Position numbers and translations under genes: made by a program. This document shows, piece after piece, positions 1-8,296 of a stretch of DNA of 64,000 nt. The notes beneath the pieces are model-generated. The model saw only the letters and a program-made list of their open reading frames with translations, ran no database searches and was not told the DNA's origin. Position 1 is the first letter of the stretch, and each line of letters opens with the position of its first letter. Source of the DNA: Kitasatospora phosalacinea (GTDB taxonomy: Bacteria > Actinomycetota > Actinomycetes > Streptomycetales > Streptomycetaceae); assembly GCF_000716545.1 (NCBI RefSeq), contig NZ_JNWZ01000024.1, forward strand, positions 1 to 64,000. The letters are read 5' to 3'.

Positions 1-111
1 GCCGGGAACGGCTCCCCGCGCCGGGCGGGCCGCCCCTGGGGGGCGGGTGCGGGCGGCCCGTGGGGTGGGTGCGGTTGAGGGTGCCCGCACCTGGTCCGGT
101 CGGTTCGCGGG

Positions 112-1302
112 TCAGGCGTCCAGCGCGGTGCGGGCGTCGACGAAGGCGGCGACGGCGCGCTCGACGTCCTCGGTGCTGTGCGCGGCGGAGAGCTGGACCC
201 GGATCCGGGCGGCGCCGTGCGGCACCACCGGGTAGGAGAAGCCGATCACGTAGACGCCCCGCTCCAGCAGCAGTTCGGCGAGCCGGCCGGCCCTGGCGGC
301 GTCGCCGACCATGACCGGGGCGATGGCGTGCTCGCCGGGCAGGATCTCGAACCCGGCCTCGGTCATCTTCGTCCGGAACAGCTCGGTGTTGGCGCGCAGC
401 CGGTCGCGCAGGTCGTCGCTGGTCTCCAGCAGGTCGAGCACGGTGAGCGAGGCGGCGGCGATCACCGGGGCGAGCGAGTTGGAGAACAGGTAGGGGCGGG
501 AGCGCTGGCGCAGCAGGGCGACGATCTCGCGGCGGGCGGCGACGTAGCCGCCGGAGGCGCCGCCGAGCGCCTTGCCGAGGGTGCCGGTGATGATGTCGAC
601 GCGGTCCGTGACGCCGTGCAGTTCGGGGGTGCCGCGGCCGGTGGGGCCGACGAAGCCGACGGCGTGCGAGTCGTCGACCATGACCATGGCGTCGTAGCGG
701 TCGGCGAGGTCGCAGATCTCGCGCAGCGGGGCGATGTAGCCGTCCATGGAGAACACGCCGTCGGTGACGATCAGGCGGCGGCGGGCGTCCTGGGTGTCCT
801 GGAGCTGCTTCTCCAGGTCGGCGAGGTCGCGGTTGGCGTAGCGGTGGCGGCGGGCCTTGGAGAGGCGGATGCCGTCGATGATGGAGGCGTGGTTGAGGGC
901 GTCGGAGATGACGGCGTCGCGCTCGTCGAGCAGGGTCTCGAAGACGCCGCCGTTGGCGTCGAAGCAGGAGGAGTACAGGATGGTGTCCTCCTGGCCGAGG
1001 AACTCGGACAGGCGCCGCTCCAGTTCCTTGTGCACGTCCTGGGTGCCGCAGATGAAGCGGACGGACGCCATGCCGTAGCCCCAGCGGTCCAGGGCGTCCT
1101 TGGCGGCGGTGACCACGGCGGGGTGGTCGGCGAGGCCGAGGTAGTTGTTGGCGCAGAAGTTGAGCACCTGGCCGCCGTCGCCGGAGGTGACGGTGATCTC
1201 GGCGGACTGCGGGGTGCCGATGACGCGTTCCGGCTTGAACAGGCCGGCTTCGCGGATCTCGGAGAGGGTGGCGGCGAGGTCGTCGCGGACGTTCTCGAAC
1301 AC
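112..1302 (-). CDS. kbl: Glycine C-acetyltransferase (2-amino-3-ketobutyrate CoA ligase)
   Basis: A PLP enzyme of the alpha-oxoamine synthase family, 396 residues, the usual KBL length. It cleaves 2-amino-3-oxobutyrate with CoA to glycine and acetyl-CoA, the second step of threonine breakdown in the cytosol. The N-terminus ([20 protein letters not shown]) is typical of KBL. The glycine-rich [12 protein letters not shown] segment, the [11 protein letters not shown]-contact motif and the Schiff-base lysine in GTLGKALGG are all visible. It lies 48 bp downstream of tdh on the same strand, so the two are probably co-transcribed. A second family member (bioF) lies at 36.7 kb; the tdh context settles this one as kbl. 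Confidence 0.96.
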   Translation of the reverse strand: MFENVRDDLAATLSEIREAGLFKPERVIGTPQSAEITVTSGDGGQVLNFCANNYLGLADHPAVVTAAKDALDRWGYGMASVRFICGTQDVHKELERRLSEFLGQEDTILYSSCFDANGGVFETLLDERDAVISDALNHASIIDGIRLSKARRHRYANRDLADLEKQLQDTQDARRRLIVTDGVFSMDGYIAPLREICDLADRYDAMVMVDDSHAVGFVGPTGRGTPELHGVTDRVDIITGTLGKALGGASGGYVAARREIVALLRQRSRPYLFSNSLAPVIAAASLTVLDLLETSDDLRDRLRANTELFRTKMTEAGFEILPGEHAIAPVMVGDAARAGRLAELLLERGVYVIGFSYPVVPHGAARIRVQLSAAHSTEDVERAVAAFVDARTALDA

Positions 1303-1350
1303 GGGGTGTCGCTCCTAACGGCGGGTCGGCGGGCGGGCGCGGAGGGCGGG

Positions 1351-2382
1351 TTACAGCGTCGTCCAGTCGAGGATGACCTTGCCGCAGTTGCCGCCGGCGG
1401 CCTCGTCGAAGGCGGCCTCGTAGTCCCGGGCGGCGTGCCGGCCGGTGATCACCGGGGTGAGGTCGAGCCCGCCCTCGAGCAGCACGGACATCGCGTACCA
1501 GGTCTCGAACATCTCGCGGCCGTAGATGCCCTTGATGGTGAGCATCGAGGTGACCACGCGGGCCCAGTCGATCGGGAAGTCGTCGGCGGGCAGGCCGAGC
1601 ATGGCGATCTTCCCGCCGTGCGTCATGTTGGCGATCATCGACTGCACCGCCTCGGGGCGGCCGGACATCTCCAGGCCGACGTCGAAGCCCTCGCGCAGGC
1701 CGAGCTGGTGCTGGCCGTCCTCGATGGTGTGCCGGGAGACGTCGAGGGCGAGGGTGACGCCGAGCTTGCGGGCGAGGTCGAGGCGGTACGGGGAGACGTC
1801 GGTGATCATGACGTTGCGGGCGCCGGCGTGCTTGGCGACGGCGGCGGCCATGATGCCGATCGGTCCGGCGCCGGTGACCAGGACGTCCTCGCCGACCAGC
1901 GGGAAGGACAGCGCGGTGTGCACGGCGTTGCCGAACGGGTCGAAGATCGCGGCGACGTCGAGGTCGACGGGGACGCGGTGCACCCAGACGTTGGAGGCGG
2001 GCAGCGCAACGTACTCGGCGAACGCGCCGTCCCGGTTGACGCCCAGGCCGATGGTATTGCGGCACAGGTGGCGGCGGCCGGCCAGGCAGTTGCGGCACTT
2101 GCCGCAGACCAGGTGGCCCTCGCCGCTGACCAGGTCGCCGACGTTGACGTCGGTGACGGCGGCGCCGGTCGCGGCGACCTCGCCGACGAACTCGTGGCCG
2201 ATGGTCATCGGGGTCTTGATGGTCTGCTGGGCCCAGTTGTCCCACTTGCGGATGTGCAGGTCGGTGCCGCAGATGCCGGTGCGCAGGACCTTGATCAGGA
2301 CGTCGCCGGGGCCGATCTCCGGTTCCGGGACGTCGGTCATCCAGAGTCCGGGTTCGGCGTTCAGCTTGACGAGTGCCTTCAC
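1351..2382 (-). CDS. tdh: L-threonine 3-dehydrogenase
   Basis: Zinc-dependent medium-chain dehydrogenase that oxidises L-threonine to 2-amino-3-oxobutyrate with NAD+, feeding kbl. The GTG start at 2382 gives 343 residues, matching the family. It is preceded by AGGAG about 8 bp upstream, whereas the longer open frame upstream has an unrelated composition. Catalytic zinc motif [13 protein letters not shown] with the downstream GHEFVGE, structural zinc cluster [15 protein letters not shown] and the Rossmann loop [11 protein letters not shown] are all present. It is the first gene of a tdh-kbl operon, and a 15-bp direct repeat lies about 170 bp upstream. Confidence 0.95.
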   Translation of the reverse strand: MKALVKLNAEPGLWMTDVPEPEIGPGDVLIKVLRTGICGTDLHIRKWDNWAQQTIKTPMTIGHEFVGEVAATGAAVTDVNVGDLVSGEGHLVCGKCRNCLAGRRHLCRNTIGLGVNRDGAFAEYVALPASNVWVHRVPVDLDVAAIFDPFGNAVHTALSFPLVGEDVLVTGAGPIGIMAAAVAKHAGARNVMITDVSPYRLDLARKLGVTLALDVSRHTIEDGQHQLGLREGFDVGLEMSGRPEAVQSMIANMTHGGKIAMLGLPADDFPIDWARVVTSMLTIKGIYGREMFETWYAMSVLLEGGLDLTPVITGRHAARDYEAAFDEAAGGNCGKVILDWTTL

Positions 2383-2553
2383 GGCGAGCGCTCCTGACGC
2401 GGGTTCGGGCGGGTCTGCGGTCGGCAGGCCCTGGGGTGGGCCTCGCGGGGTCGCAGGCCCGGTGGGGCGGCCCGGCGTGCGGCGGTGGCCGGCCCGGCAG
2501 GGTGAAATCTGCCTGGTCACCGCGGGTGCGGTCCATCGAGGAATTCTTAACGG

Positions 2554-2592
2554 GTGCCACAGCTGGGCTGAACGATCGTGCCCGAGCTGGGC
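2554..2592. promoter_or_regulatory. 15-bp direct repeat upstream of tdh
   Basis: GTGCCACAGCTGGGC (2554-2568) and GTGCCCGAGCTGGGC (2578-2592) match at 13 of 15 positions with a 24-bp period. They lie in the divergent region between tdh and the chitinase gene, closer to tdh. The spacing (just over two helical turns) suits a direct-repeat operator for a dimeric regulator. No known consensus was recognised. Confidence 0.4.
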
Positions 2593-2713
2593 CCGGGCCT
2601 CCGCCTCGGCGTGCCGCAAGACACCCGGACGGAGCAGTGGCGGGGCGGCACCCGGAGGGTGTGCGCCGGGGCCTGACGGGGGGTCAGCGGAGTGTCCGCG
2701 CCTTGACCTAGCC

Positions 2714-2741
2714 TTGACATAACCAATTGGTCCAGTCCATT
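2714..2741 (+). promoter_or_regulatory. Chitinase promoter with DasR-type (dre) operator
   Basis: A TTGACA -35 hexamer (2714-2719) is followed by TGGTCCAGTCCA (2728-2739). That matches the DasR core TGGTCTAGACCA at 10 of 12 positions and resembles the 12-bp repeats of Streptomyces chitinase promoters. It overlaps where the -10 should be, so binding would block the promoter. DasR releases such sites when GlcN-6-P accumulates (established for the family); its use here is inference. Confidence 0.65.
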
Positions 2742-2795
2742 TTGTTGTGCGCGCTCCCTACGCACCTCCGCCCCCATCCCCCACTGGAGGTACCC

Positions 2796-4754
2796 GTGCA
2801 CGCCCCCAACCGCCGCGCCACCGCGGTCGGCGCGGCCGCGCTGCTGCTGGCCACGGCCGCCGTCGCCGCCGTCCCGAGCAGCGCGAGCGCCGCGAACGTC
2901 CTGACCAACCCCGGTTTCGAGACCGGCACCCTGAGCGGCTGGTCCTGCTCCGGCGGCCTCGGCTCGGTGGTCTCCACCCCCGTCCACGGCGGCAGCAAGG
3001 CGCTGGCCGGCGCGGTCAGCGCCTCGGACAACGCCAAGTGCGTCCAGACCGTCGCGGTGCAGCCCAACACCACCTACTCGCTGTCGGGTTGGGTGCGCGG
3101 CAACTACGTGTACCTCGGTGTCACCGGCGGCACCTCGACCTGGACGCCGTCCGCGGCCGACTGGAAGCAGCTGACGGTGAGCTTCACCACCGGCGCCTCG
3201 CAGACCAGCGCCGAGGTGTACCTGAACGGCTGGTTCGGCCAGGGCACGTACTACGCGGACGACATCAGCCTGGACGGCCCGGGCGGCGGCACGCCGGACA
3301 CCCAGGCGCCGACCGCGCCCAGCGGCCTGACGGCCACCTCGACGGCGGCCACCCAGGTCTCGCTGTCCTGGGGCCCCTCCAGCGACAACGTCGGCGTCAC
3401 CGGCTACGACGTGTACCGCAACGGCACCCTGGTCAGCACCGTCACCGGCACCACGGCGACCGTCACCGGTCTGACCGCGGGCACGTCGTACACCTTCACC
3501 GTGAAGGCGCACGACGCCGCGGGCAACGCCTCGGCCGCGTCCAACTCGCTCTCCGTGACCACGCCTTCGGGCGGCGACACGCAGGCGCCGACCGCTCCGG
3601 GCAACCTGACGGCGACCGCCACGGCGGCCACCCAGGTCTCGCTGTCCTGGGGCGCGTCCAGCGACAACGTCGGCGTCACCGCGTACGACGTGTACAAGAA
3701 CGGCGCCCTGGCGACCACCGTCACCGGCACCACGGCGACCGTCACCGGTCTGACCGCCTCGACCTCGTACACCTTCACCGTGAAGGCCCGCGACGCGGCC
3801 GGCAACGCCTCGGGGGCGTCCAACTCCCTCGCGGTGACCACGCCTTCGGGCGGCGGCGGCACGCCCGGCACCTTCAAGCAGGCCGCGCCGTACCTGTACA
3901 ACGGCTGGGGCAACCCGCCGTCCCCGACCACCGTGATGAACGCGACCGGCATCAAGTGGTTCACCCTCGCCTTCGTGCTGGCGCAGAACGGCTGCAACCC
4001 GACCTGGGACGGCCAGCGCCCGCTGCTGAACGGCGTGGACCAGCAGACCATCAACGCGGTGCGGGCCGCGGGCGGCGACGTCGTCCCGTCCTTCGGCGGC
4101 TGGTCGGGCAACAAGCTCGGCCCGAACTGCGCCGACGCGAACGCGCTGGCCGGCGCCTACCAGAAGGTGATCGACGCCTACGGCCTGAAGGCGATCGACA
4201 TCGACATCGAGAACACCGACGAGTTCGAGAACTACACCGTCCAGGACCGCATCCTGAGCGCGCTGAAGATCGTCAAGCAGAAGAACCCGGGCATCAAAAC
4301 GATCGTCACCTTCGGCACCGCGACCAGCGGCCCGACCGCCCCCGGCAACCGGCTGATCGAGCAGTCCAAGGCGCTGGGCGCGGACATCGACGTCTTCACC
4401 ATCATGCCGTTCGACTTCGGCAACGCGTCGACCGACATGTACGCCGCCACCGTCAGCGCGGCGAACGGCCTGAAGAACAAGCTCAAGTCGGTCTACGGCT
4501 GGGACGACGCCACCGCCTACTCGCACCTGGGCATCTCCGGCATGAACGGTCTCAGCGACAACAACGAGACCACCACCGTGGCCAACTGGACCGCGATCCG
4601 CGACTGGGCCAACACCAACCACATCGCCCGCCTGGCGTTCTGGTCGGTCAACCGCGACCGCGGCTGCGCGGGCGGCGGCCTGCAGGAGACCTGCTCCGGC
4701 ATCGCCCAGTCCGACTGGCAGTTCACCTCCATCACGGCCGGCTTCACCGGCTGA
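2796..4754 (+). CDS. Secreted GH18 chitinase with CBM and two FnIII domains
   Basis: Exported endochitinase-type enzyme for extracellular chitin, 652 residues. The GTG start at 2796 has GGAGG 5 bp upstream and opens directly onto a Sec signal peptide (about residues 1-33, cleavage near SASA-AN). Domain order: a carbohydrate-binding beta-sandwich (about 34-165, beginning [16 protein letters not shown]), two almost identical fibronectin III modules (about 168-353), then a GH18 catalytic barrel (about 360-650). The catalytic signature AIDIDIE carries the proton donor Glu472. The DasR-like operator upstream fits chitin-induced expression. The architecture resembles ChiC/ChiD-type Streptomyces chitinases; exact substrate preference cannot be told from the sequence. 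Confidence 0.93.
   Translation: MHAPNRRATAVGAAALLLATAAVAAVPSSASAANVLTNPGFETGTLSGWSCSGGLGSVVSTPVHGGSKALAGAVSASDNAKCVQTVAVQPNTTYSLSGWVRGNYVYLGVTGGTSTWTPSAADWKQLTVSFTTGASQTSAEVYLNGWFGQGTYYADDISLDGPGGGTPDTQAPTAPSGLTATSTAATQVSLSWGPSSDNVGVTGYDVYRNGTLVSTVTGTTATVTGLTAGTSYTFTVKAHDAAGNASAASNSLSVTTPSGGDTQAPTAPGNLTATATAATQVSLSWGASSDNVGVTAYDVYKNGALATTVTGTTATVTGLTASTSYTFTVKARDAAGNASGASNSLAVTTPSGGGGTPGTFKQAAPYLYNGWGNPPSPTTVMNATGIKWFTLAFVLAQNGCNPTWDGQRPLLNGVDQQTINAVRAAGGDVVPSFGGWSGNKLGPNCADANALAGAYQKVIDAYGLKAIDIDIENTDEFENYTVQDRILSALKIVKQKNPGIKTIVTFGTATSGPTAPGNRLIEQSKALGADIDVFTIMPFDFGNASTDMYAATVSAANGLKNKLKSVYGWDDATAYSHLGISGMNGLSDNNETTTVANWTAIRDWANTNHIARLAFWSVNRDRGCAGGGLQETCSGIAQSDWQFTSITAGFTG
3297..3854 (+). 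repeat. Tandem duplication of a 279-bp FnIII module
   Basis: Two adjacent 279-bp units (3297-3575 and 3576-3854) each encode one FnIII domain plus the Gly-rich linker. Long blocks are identical at the DNA level, including synonymous positions, which indicates recent duplication or gene conversion inside the chitinase gene. Confidence 0.85.
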
Positions 4755-4769
4755 CGCACCACCACCCCC

Positions 4770-4807
4770 GACGGCCCCGGTCCCACCCCACAGGGACCGG
4801 GGCCGTC
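4770..4807. terminator. Bidirectional hairpin terminator
   Basis: A perfect inverted repeat with 15-bp arms (4770-4784 and 4793-4807) and an 8-nt loop sits between the convergent stops of the chitinase and the monooxygenase. There is no U-run, as is usual for streptomycete terminators. Confidence 0.8.
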
Positions 4808-4814
4808 CCCGTGC

Positions 4815-6032
4815 TCAGGCGAAGGCCCGGGTGTAGTCGGGGAGTTCGACGGCGGAGGCCTTGGCGGCCTGGGCCTCCATGATGCGGCGGAGGGGTTGGC
4901 GGGTCATCCAGCGTATGGAGGCGGCGCGCAGGGCGATCATCGGGGCGCTGTTGGGGGCGTAGCCGCGGATGCCGCCGGGCGGGAGTTGCTGGGCCTGGGC
5001 GGCGTAGGGCCGCATGCGGTGCTGGTAGGCGGCGTAGGCGGCGGTGAAGTCGCCTCGGGCGGTGGCGAGTTCGCCCGCCAGGAGGTATGCGCCGACCAGG
5101 GCGAGGCTGGTGCCGAGGCCGGTGAGGGGGGTGGGGCAGCAGGCGGCGTCGCCGATCAGGGCGGTGCGGCCCCGGGCGTAGCCGTCGAGGCGGACTTGGC
5201 CGAGGTGTTCGAAGTAGAAGTCGTCGGCGTCGGCCATCGCGGCGAGCAGCCGGTCGGTCTCCCAGCCGGCGCCGGCGAACTTCTCGGTGAGCAGGCGCTG
5301 CTGGGCGGCCGGGTCGCGGCGGTCGTGGGCGATCGGGGCGGAGCGGAAGCTGAAGGCGACCTTGGTCTCGCCGGGCAGCCGGCCGGGGCGGGCCATCACG
5401 ACCCGGCCGCCGGGGGCGTTGTACATCAGGAACCAGCCGTCGAGGTCGAGGTCGAGGCGGGCGGTGAACCAGGCGGTGTAGCCGCCGAGCGGGACGAAGT
5501 GCTCACTCTCCGGGCCGAAGGCGAGGCGGCGGGTGGCGGAGTGCAGGCCGTCGGCGCCGACCGCCAGGTCGAAGCGGCGGGGCGGGGCGTTCTCGAAGGT
5601 GACGTGGACGCCGTCGGCGTCCTCGCGCAGGGCGGTGAGGGTGTCGTCGAAGAGGTACTCGACGTCGTCGGCGACGGCCTCGTGGAGCAGGCCGGCCAGG
5701 TCGCCGCGGAGGATCTCCAGGTCGGAGACGATGCCCTCGCCGCCGAAGAGCTCGGTGGGCATCCGGGCGGTGTGCCGGCCGCGCCGGTCGACCAGGGCGA
5801 TGCCGCGCTGGTCGACGGCGAGTTCTTCCGCCCGTTCCAGCAGGCCCATCCGCTCGATGACGGTGCGGCCGGCGCCGCGCAGGTCGACGGTCTGGCCGCC
5901 GGGCCGGGGGGCGGGGGCCCGTTCCACCACCACCGGGCGGAAGCCCGCCCTGCGTAGCCAGTACGCCAGGGCGGGGCCGGCGATGCCGCCGCCCGAGACG
6001 AGGATGTCGGGGTTGGTCGTCGCGTTCTCCAT
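4815..6032 (-). CDS. FAD-dependent monooxygenase (PHBH/TetX-like)
   Basis: Class A flavoprotein hydroxylase, about 405 residues, that would insert one oxygen atom into an aromatic or polyketide substrate using NAD(P)H. The FAD dinucleotide fold ILVSGGGIAGPALAYWLRRAG opens the protein, and the second FAD motif GDAACCPTPLTGLG is near residue 300. Several tetracycline- and rifamycin-inactivating enzymes have this shape, but the substrate is not deducible. Start: ATG at 6032. The frame extends upstream, but a good -35/-10 pair ends 7 bp before this ATG, so the message may be leaderless. The neighbouring GntR-TetR regulator is divergent, with palindromic operators between the two genes, so the enzyme is probably induced by its substrate. 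Confidence 0.88.
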   Translation of the reverse strand: MENATTNPDILVSGGGIAGPALAYWLRRAGFRPVVVERAPAPRPGGQTVDLRGAGRTVIERMGLLERAEELAVDQRGIALVDRRGRHTARMPTELFGGEGIVSDLEILRGDLAGLLHEAVADDVEYLFDDTLTALREDADGVHVTFENAPPRRFDLAVGADGLHSATRRLAFGPESEHFVPLGGYTAWFTARLDLDLDGWFLMYNAPGGRVVMARPGRLPGETKVAFSFRSAPIAHDRRDPAAQQRLLTEKFAGAGWETDRLLAAMADADDFYFEHLGQVRLDGYARGRTALIGDAACCPTPLTGLGTSLALVGAYLLAGELATARGDFTAAYAAYQHRMRPYAAQAQQLPPGGIRGYAPNSAPMIALRAASIRWMTRQPLRRIMEAQAAKASAVELPDYTRAFA

Positions 6033-6039
6033 GACACTA

Positions 6040-6069
6040 AATGTACGCCGTACGCACTGCACTAGACAA
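6040..6069 (-). promoter_or_regulatory. Promoter of the monooxygenase gene (likely leaderless)
   Basis: On the minus strand TTGTCT (6064-6069) and TACATT (6040-6045) are separated by 18 bp. The -10 ends 7 bp before the ATG at 6032, which places the transcript start at about the A of the start codon. A half operator GCACTAG (6059-6065) lies inside the promoter. Confidence 0.6.
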
Positions 6070-6096
6070 GGGTGCTGAAGGGAGGTTCCGGATTGC

Positions 6097-6108
6097 TGCA
6101 CTAGTGCG
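6097..6108. promoter_or_regulatory. Operator palindrome 1 (TGCACTAGTGCG)
   Basis: Contains the perfect 10-bp palindrome GCACTAGTGC at 6098-6107 between the divergent monooxygenase and GntR-TetR genes. The same palindrome recurs at 6180-6189. Probably bound by the adjacent fusion regulator. Confidence 0.7.
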
Positions 6109-6133
6109 GTAGAGCACCTGGACGGCCGCCGGA

Positions 6134-6154
6134 GACTGGTGCCGCGCACCAGTC
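6134..6154. promoter_or_regulatory. Operator palindrome 2 (9-bp arms, CGC spacer)
   Basis: GACTGGTGC - CGC - GCACCAGTC is a perfect inverted repeat with 9-bp arms. It carries the same half-site family (RCTRGTGC / GCACYAGT) as the two GCACTAGTGC sites, so the intergenic region holds an operator array. Confidence 0.65.
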
Positions 6155-6173
6155 GGCAGCTAGCATGGCGCCC

Positions 6174-6190
6174 ACTGGTGCACTAGTGCG
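6174..6190. promoter_or_regulatory. Operator palindrome 3 beside the regulator start
   Basis: ACTGGTGCACTAGTGCG includes GCACTAGTGC (6180-6189) and an abutting ACTGGTG half-site. It directly precedes the GGAGG ribosome site (6190-6194) and GTG start of the GntR-TetR gene, which implies autoregulation. Confidence 0.68.
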
Positions 6191-6201
6191 GAGGTGGGCG
6201 G

Positions 6202-7158
6202 GTGGACCGCTACGAGCAGATCGCGGCCGAACTGCGGGAGCGGATCGAGCGCGGCGAACTGCGCCCGGGCGACCGGGTGCCCTCCACCCGGGAGATCACC
6301 CGCCGGTGGAACGTGGCGATGGCGACGGCCACCAAGGTGCTGGCGCAGCTGCGCGACCGGGGCCTGGTGCGGGCCGTCCCGGGCGTGGGGACGGTGGTCG
6401 CCGGGCGCCCGGACCCCGCACCGGCCCGTTCCGGGGGGCGGCAGCTGCCCCGGCGGCCCGCGCCGGAGGGCGTGCTGACGGCCGGACGGATCGTCGCGGC
6501 GGCGGTCGCGGTGGCCGACGCCGAGGGCCTGGAGGCGCTGTCGATGCGCCGGGTCGCGGCCGAGCTGGACGTGGCCACCATGTCGCTCTACCGGCACGTC
6601 CCGGACAAGGACGGCCTGGTGCACCTGATGATGGACCGGGTGTTCGCCGACGTGTCGTTCTCCGCCGCGCAGGGCGCGCTCGGCTGGCGGGCCCGGCTGG
6701 AGCTGGCCGCCCGCCTGCTCTGGGGCCTGTTCCGGGCGCACCCCTGGCTGGCGTCCGCGCTCTCGGTGACCCGGCCCCAGCCGGTGGCCAACGCGCTGCC
6801 CTTCGGCGAGTGGGTGCTCTCCGCCCTGGTCGCCGAGGGCCTGGGCGTGCAGGACGTGTTCACCGCCTACCTGACGCTGTTCAACTACGTCCGGGGCACC
6901 GCGCTCAACCTGGAGATGGAGGCCGCCGCGGAGGCCGCCACCGGGCAGGACTCCGAGGAGTGGATGGACCGGCAGGAAGGCGTGTTCATGGAGCTGGTCG
7001 CCGCCCACCCGACCTTCCTGCGGCTCACCCGGGAGGGCTACGACTTCGACCTCGACCGGCTCTTCGAGTTCGGCCTGCAACGTCTGCTGGACGGGCTGGC
7101 CGCGCTGATCGGGCGGGCGGCGGCGCCGGCTCAGGACAGCAGCGCGCCCAGGTCGTAG
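6202..7158 (+). CDS. GntR-TetR fusion transcriptional regulator
   Basis: A 318-residue regulator with two DNA-binding modules. Residues about 1-70 are a GntR winged helix (MDRYEQIAAELRERIERGEL, then LPxSTREITRRWNVA-like text and VPGVGTVVAG). Residues about 90-310 are a TetR-type unit with its own helix-turn-helix (RVAAELDVATMSLYRHVPDK) and a TetR C-terminal ligand/dimer domain. Start GTG 6202 has GGAGG 7 bp upstream. Divergent from the monooxygenase it probably represses; repeated GCACTAGTGC palindromes lie between them. The last 28 bp overlap the convergent ligase gene. Such fusions occur in actinomycetes; which module reads which operator is unknown. Confidence 0.9.
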   Translation: MDRYEQIAAELRERIERGELRPGDRVPSTREITRRWNVAMATATKVLAQLRDRGLVRAVPGVGTVVAGRPDPAPARSGGRQLPRRPAPEGVLTAGRIVAAAVAVADAEGLEALSMRRVAAELDVATMSLYRHVPDKDGLVHLMMDRVFADVSFSAAQGALGWRARLELAARLLWGLFRAHPWLASALSVTRPQPVANALPFGEWVLSALVAEGLGVQDVFTAYLTLFNYVRGTALNLEMEAAAEAATGQDSEEWMDRQEGVFMELVAAHPTFLRLTREGYDFDLDRLFEFGLQRLLDGLAALIGRAAAPAQDSSAPRS

Positions 7159-8195
7159 GAGACCGGCTCCTCCAGCTGCGCGTACGTGCAGCTCTCCGGC
7201 GCGCGGTCGGGCCGCCAGCGCTTGAACTGCGTGGTGTGCCGGAACCGGGTGCCCTCCAGGTGGTCGTAGCCGACCTCGGCCACCCGCTCGGGGCGCAGCG
7301 GCACCCAGGAGAGGTCCTTCTTCCCGGTCCAGCGGCTGACCGCGCCGGGCAGCCGACTGCCCGCCTGGGCCTGCTCGTCCTCCCAGTGCGCCCACGGGTG
7401 GTCGCCCATCCGCTCCGGGTCCAGGCGCAGCGGGGCGAGTTCGGCGGCGAGTTCGGCCCGGCGGGCCATCGGGAAGGAGGCGCTGACGCCGACGTGCTGG
7501 AGACGGCCGTCGCCGTCGTACAGGCCGAGCAGCAGCGAGCCGACCACCGGCCCGGACTTGTGCTCGCGGTAGCCGGCCACCACGCAGTCGGCGGTGCGGA
7601 CGTGCTTGATCTTGAACAGGGTGCGTTCGCCGGGCCGGTAGGGGGCGTCGAGCGGTTTGGCGACCACGCCATCCAGGCCGGCGCCCTCGAAGCGGGAGAA
7701 CCAGCCGCGGGCGGTGTCCAGGTCGGTGGTGGCGGGGGTGAGGTGGACGGGCGGGGCGGCGCCGGCCAGCAGCTGGGCGAGTTCGGCGCGGCGCTCGACC
7801 AGCGGGCGGCCGGTCAGGTCGTCGTCGTCCAGCGCGAGCAGGTCGAAGGCCACCAGGGTGGCGGGGGTGCGCTCGGCCAGAGTGCGGACCCGGGAGGCGG
7901 CGGGGTGGATGCGTTCCAGCAGCTCCTCGAAGTGCAGCCGCCCGTCGTGCGCGATGACGATCTCGGTGTCGACGACGCAGCGCTCGGGCAGCCCCTCCCG
8001 GACGGCCTCGACCACCTCGGGGAAGTACCTGGTCAGCGGCTTGCCGGTGCGGGAGCCGAGTTCGACCTCGTCGCCGTCGCGGAACACGATCGCCCGGAAG
8101 CCGTCCCACTTGGCCTCGTACTGCATGCCGGGCGGGATCGCGGCGACGGGCTTGGCCAGCATCGGGGAGACCGGGGGCATCACGGGGAGCTGCAT
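7131..8195 (-). CDS. ligC: ATP-dependent DNA ligase (LigC type)
   Basis: Stand-alone ATP-dependent DNA ligase of 354 residues, consisting of adenylation and OB-fold domains only. The nucleophile motif is YEAKWDGFRA with Lys29; further motifs include DTEIV and the region near VVAKPLDAPY. In actinobacteria such LigC enzymes act as backup ligases in non-homologous end joining. Start ATG 8195 is preceded by GGAGG; the longer upstream frame is low-complexity. The divergent neighbour encodes the LigD-type polymerase domain as a separate protein, so this locus is a split LigD set. A Ku gene is not in the window. Confidence 0.92.
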   Translation of the reverse strand: MQLPVMPPVSPMLAKPVAAIPPGMQYEAKWDGFRAIVFRDGDEVELGSRTGKPLTRYFPEVVEAVREGLPERCVVDTEIVIAHDGRLHFEELLERIHPAASRVRTLAERTPATLVAFDLLALDDDDLTGRPLVERRAELAQLLAGAAPPVHLTPATTDLDTARGWFSRFEGAGLDGVVAKPLDAPYRPGERTLFKIKHVRTADCVVAGYREHKSGPVVGSLLLGLYDGDGRLQHVGVSASFPMARRAELAAELAPLRLDPERMGDHPWAHWEDEQAQAGSRLPGAVSRWTGKKDLSWVPLRPERVAEVGYDHLEGTRFRHTTQFKRWRPDRAPESCTYAQLEEPVSYDLGALLS

Positions 8196-8296
8196 GCCTC
8201 CGATGGTGGCCCGCCGGGGCGGGCGGGGACGGCGTGTCGGGCCGGGCGGCGTGTCGCGCGACGCGGGCGGGGCGGGGCGGTGCCTAGCGTGGGGGC

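Noticed and set aside
178..2397. 739-residue plus-strand open frame
   Set aside because: Antisense shadow of kbl and tdh; Gly/Ala/Val-rich text without motifs, while the minus strand gives clear enzymes.
6202..7158. Overlap of the GntR-TetR and ligase genes as evidence of a wrong gene call
   Set aside because: Both C-termini follow well-supported domains; a 28-bp convergent overlap is plausible in such compact genomes.
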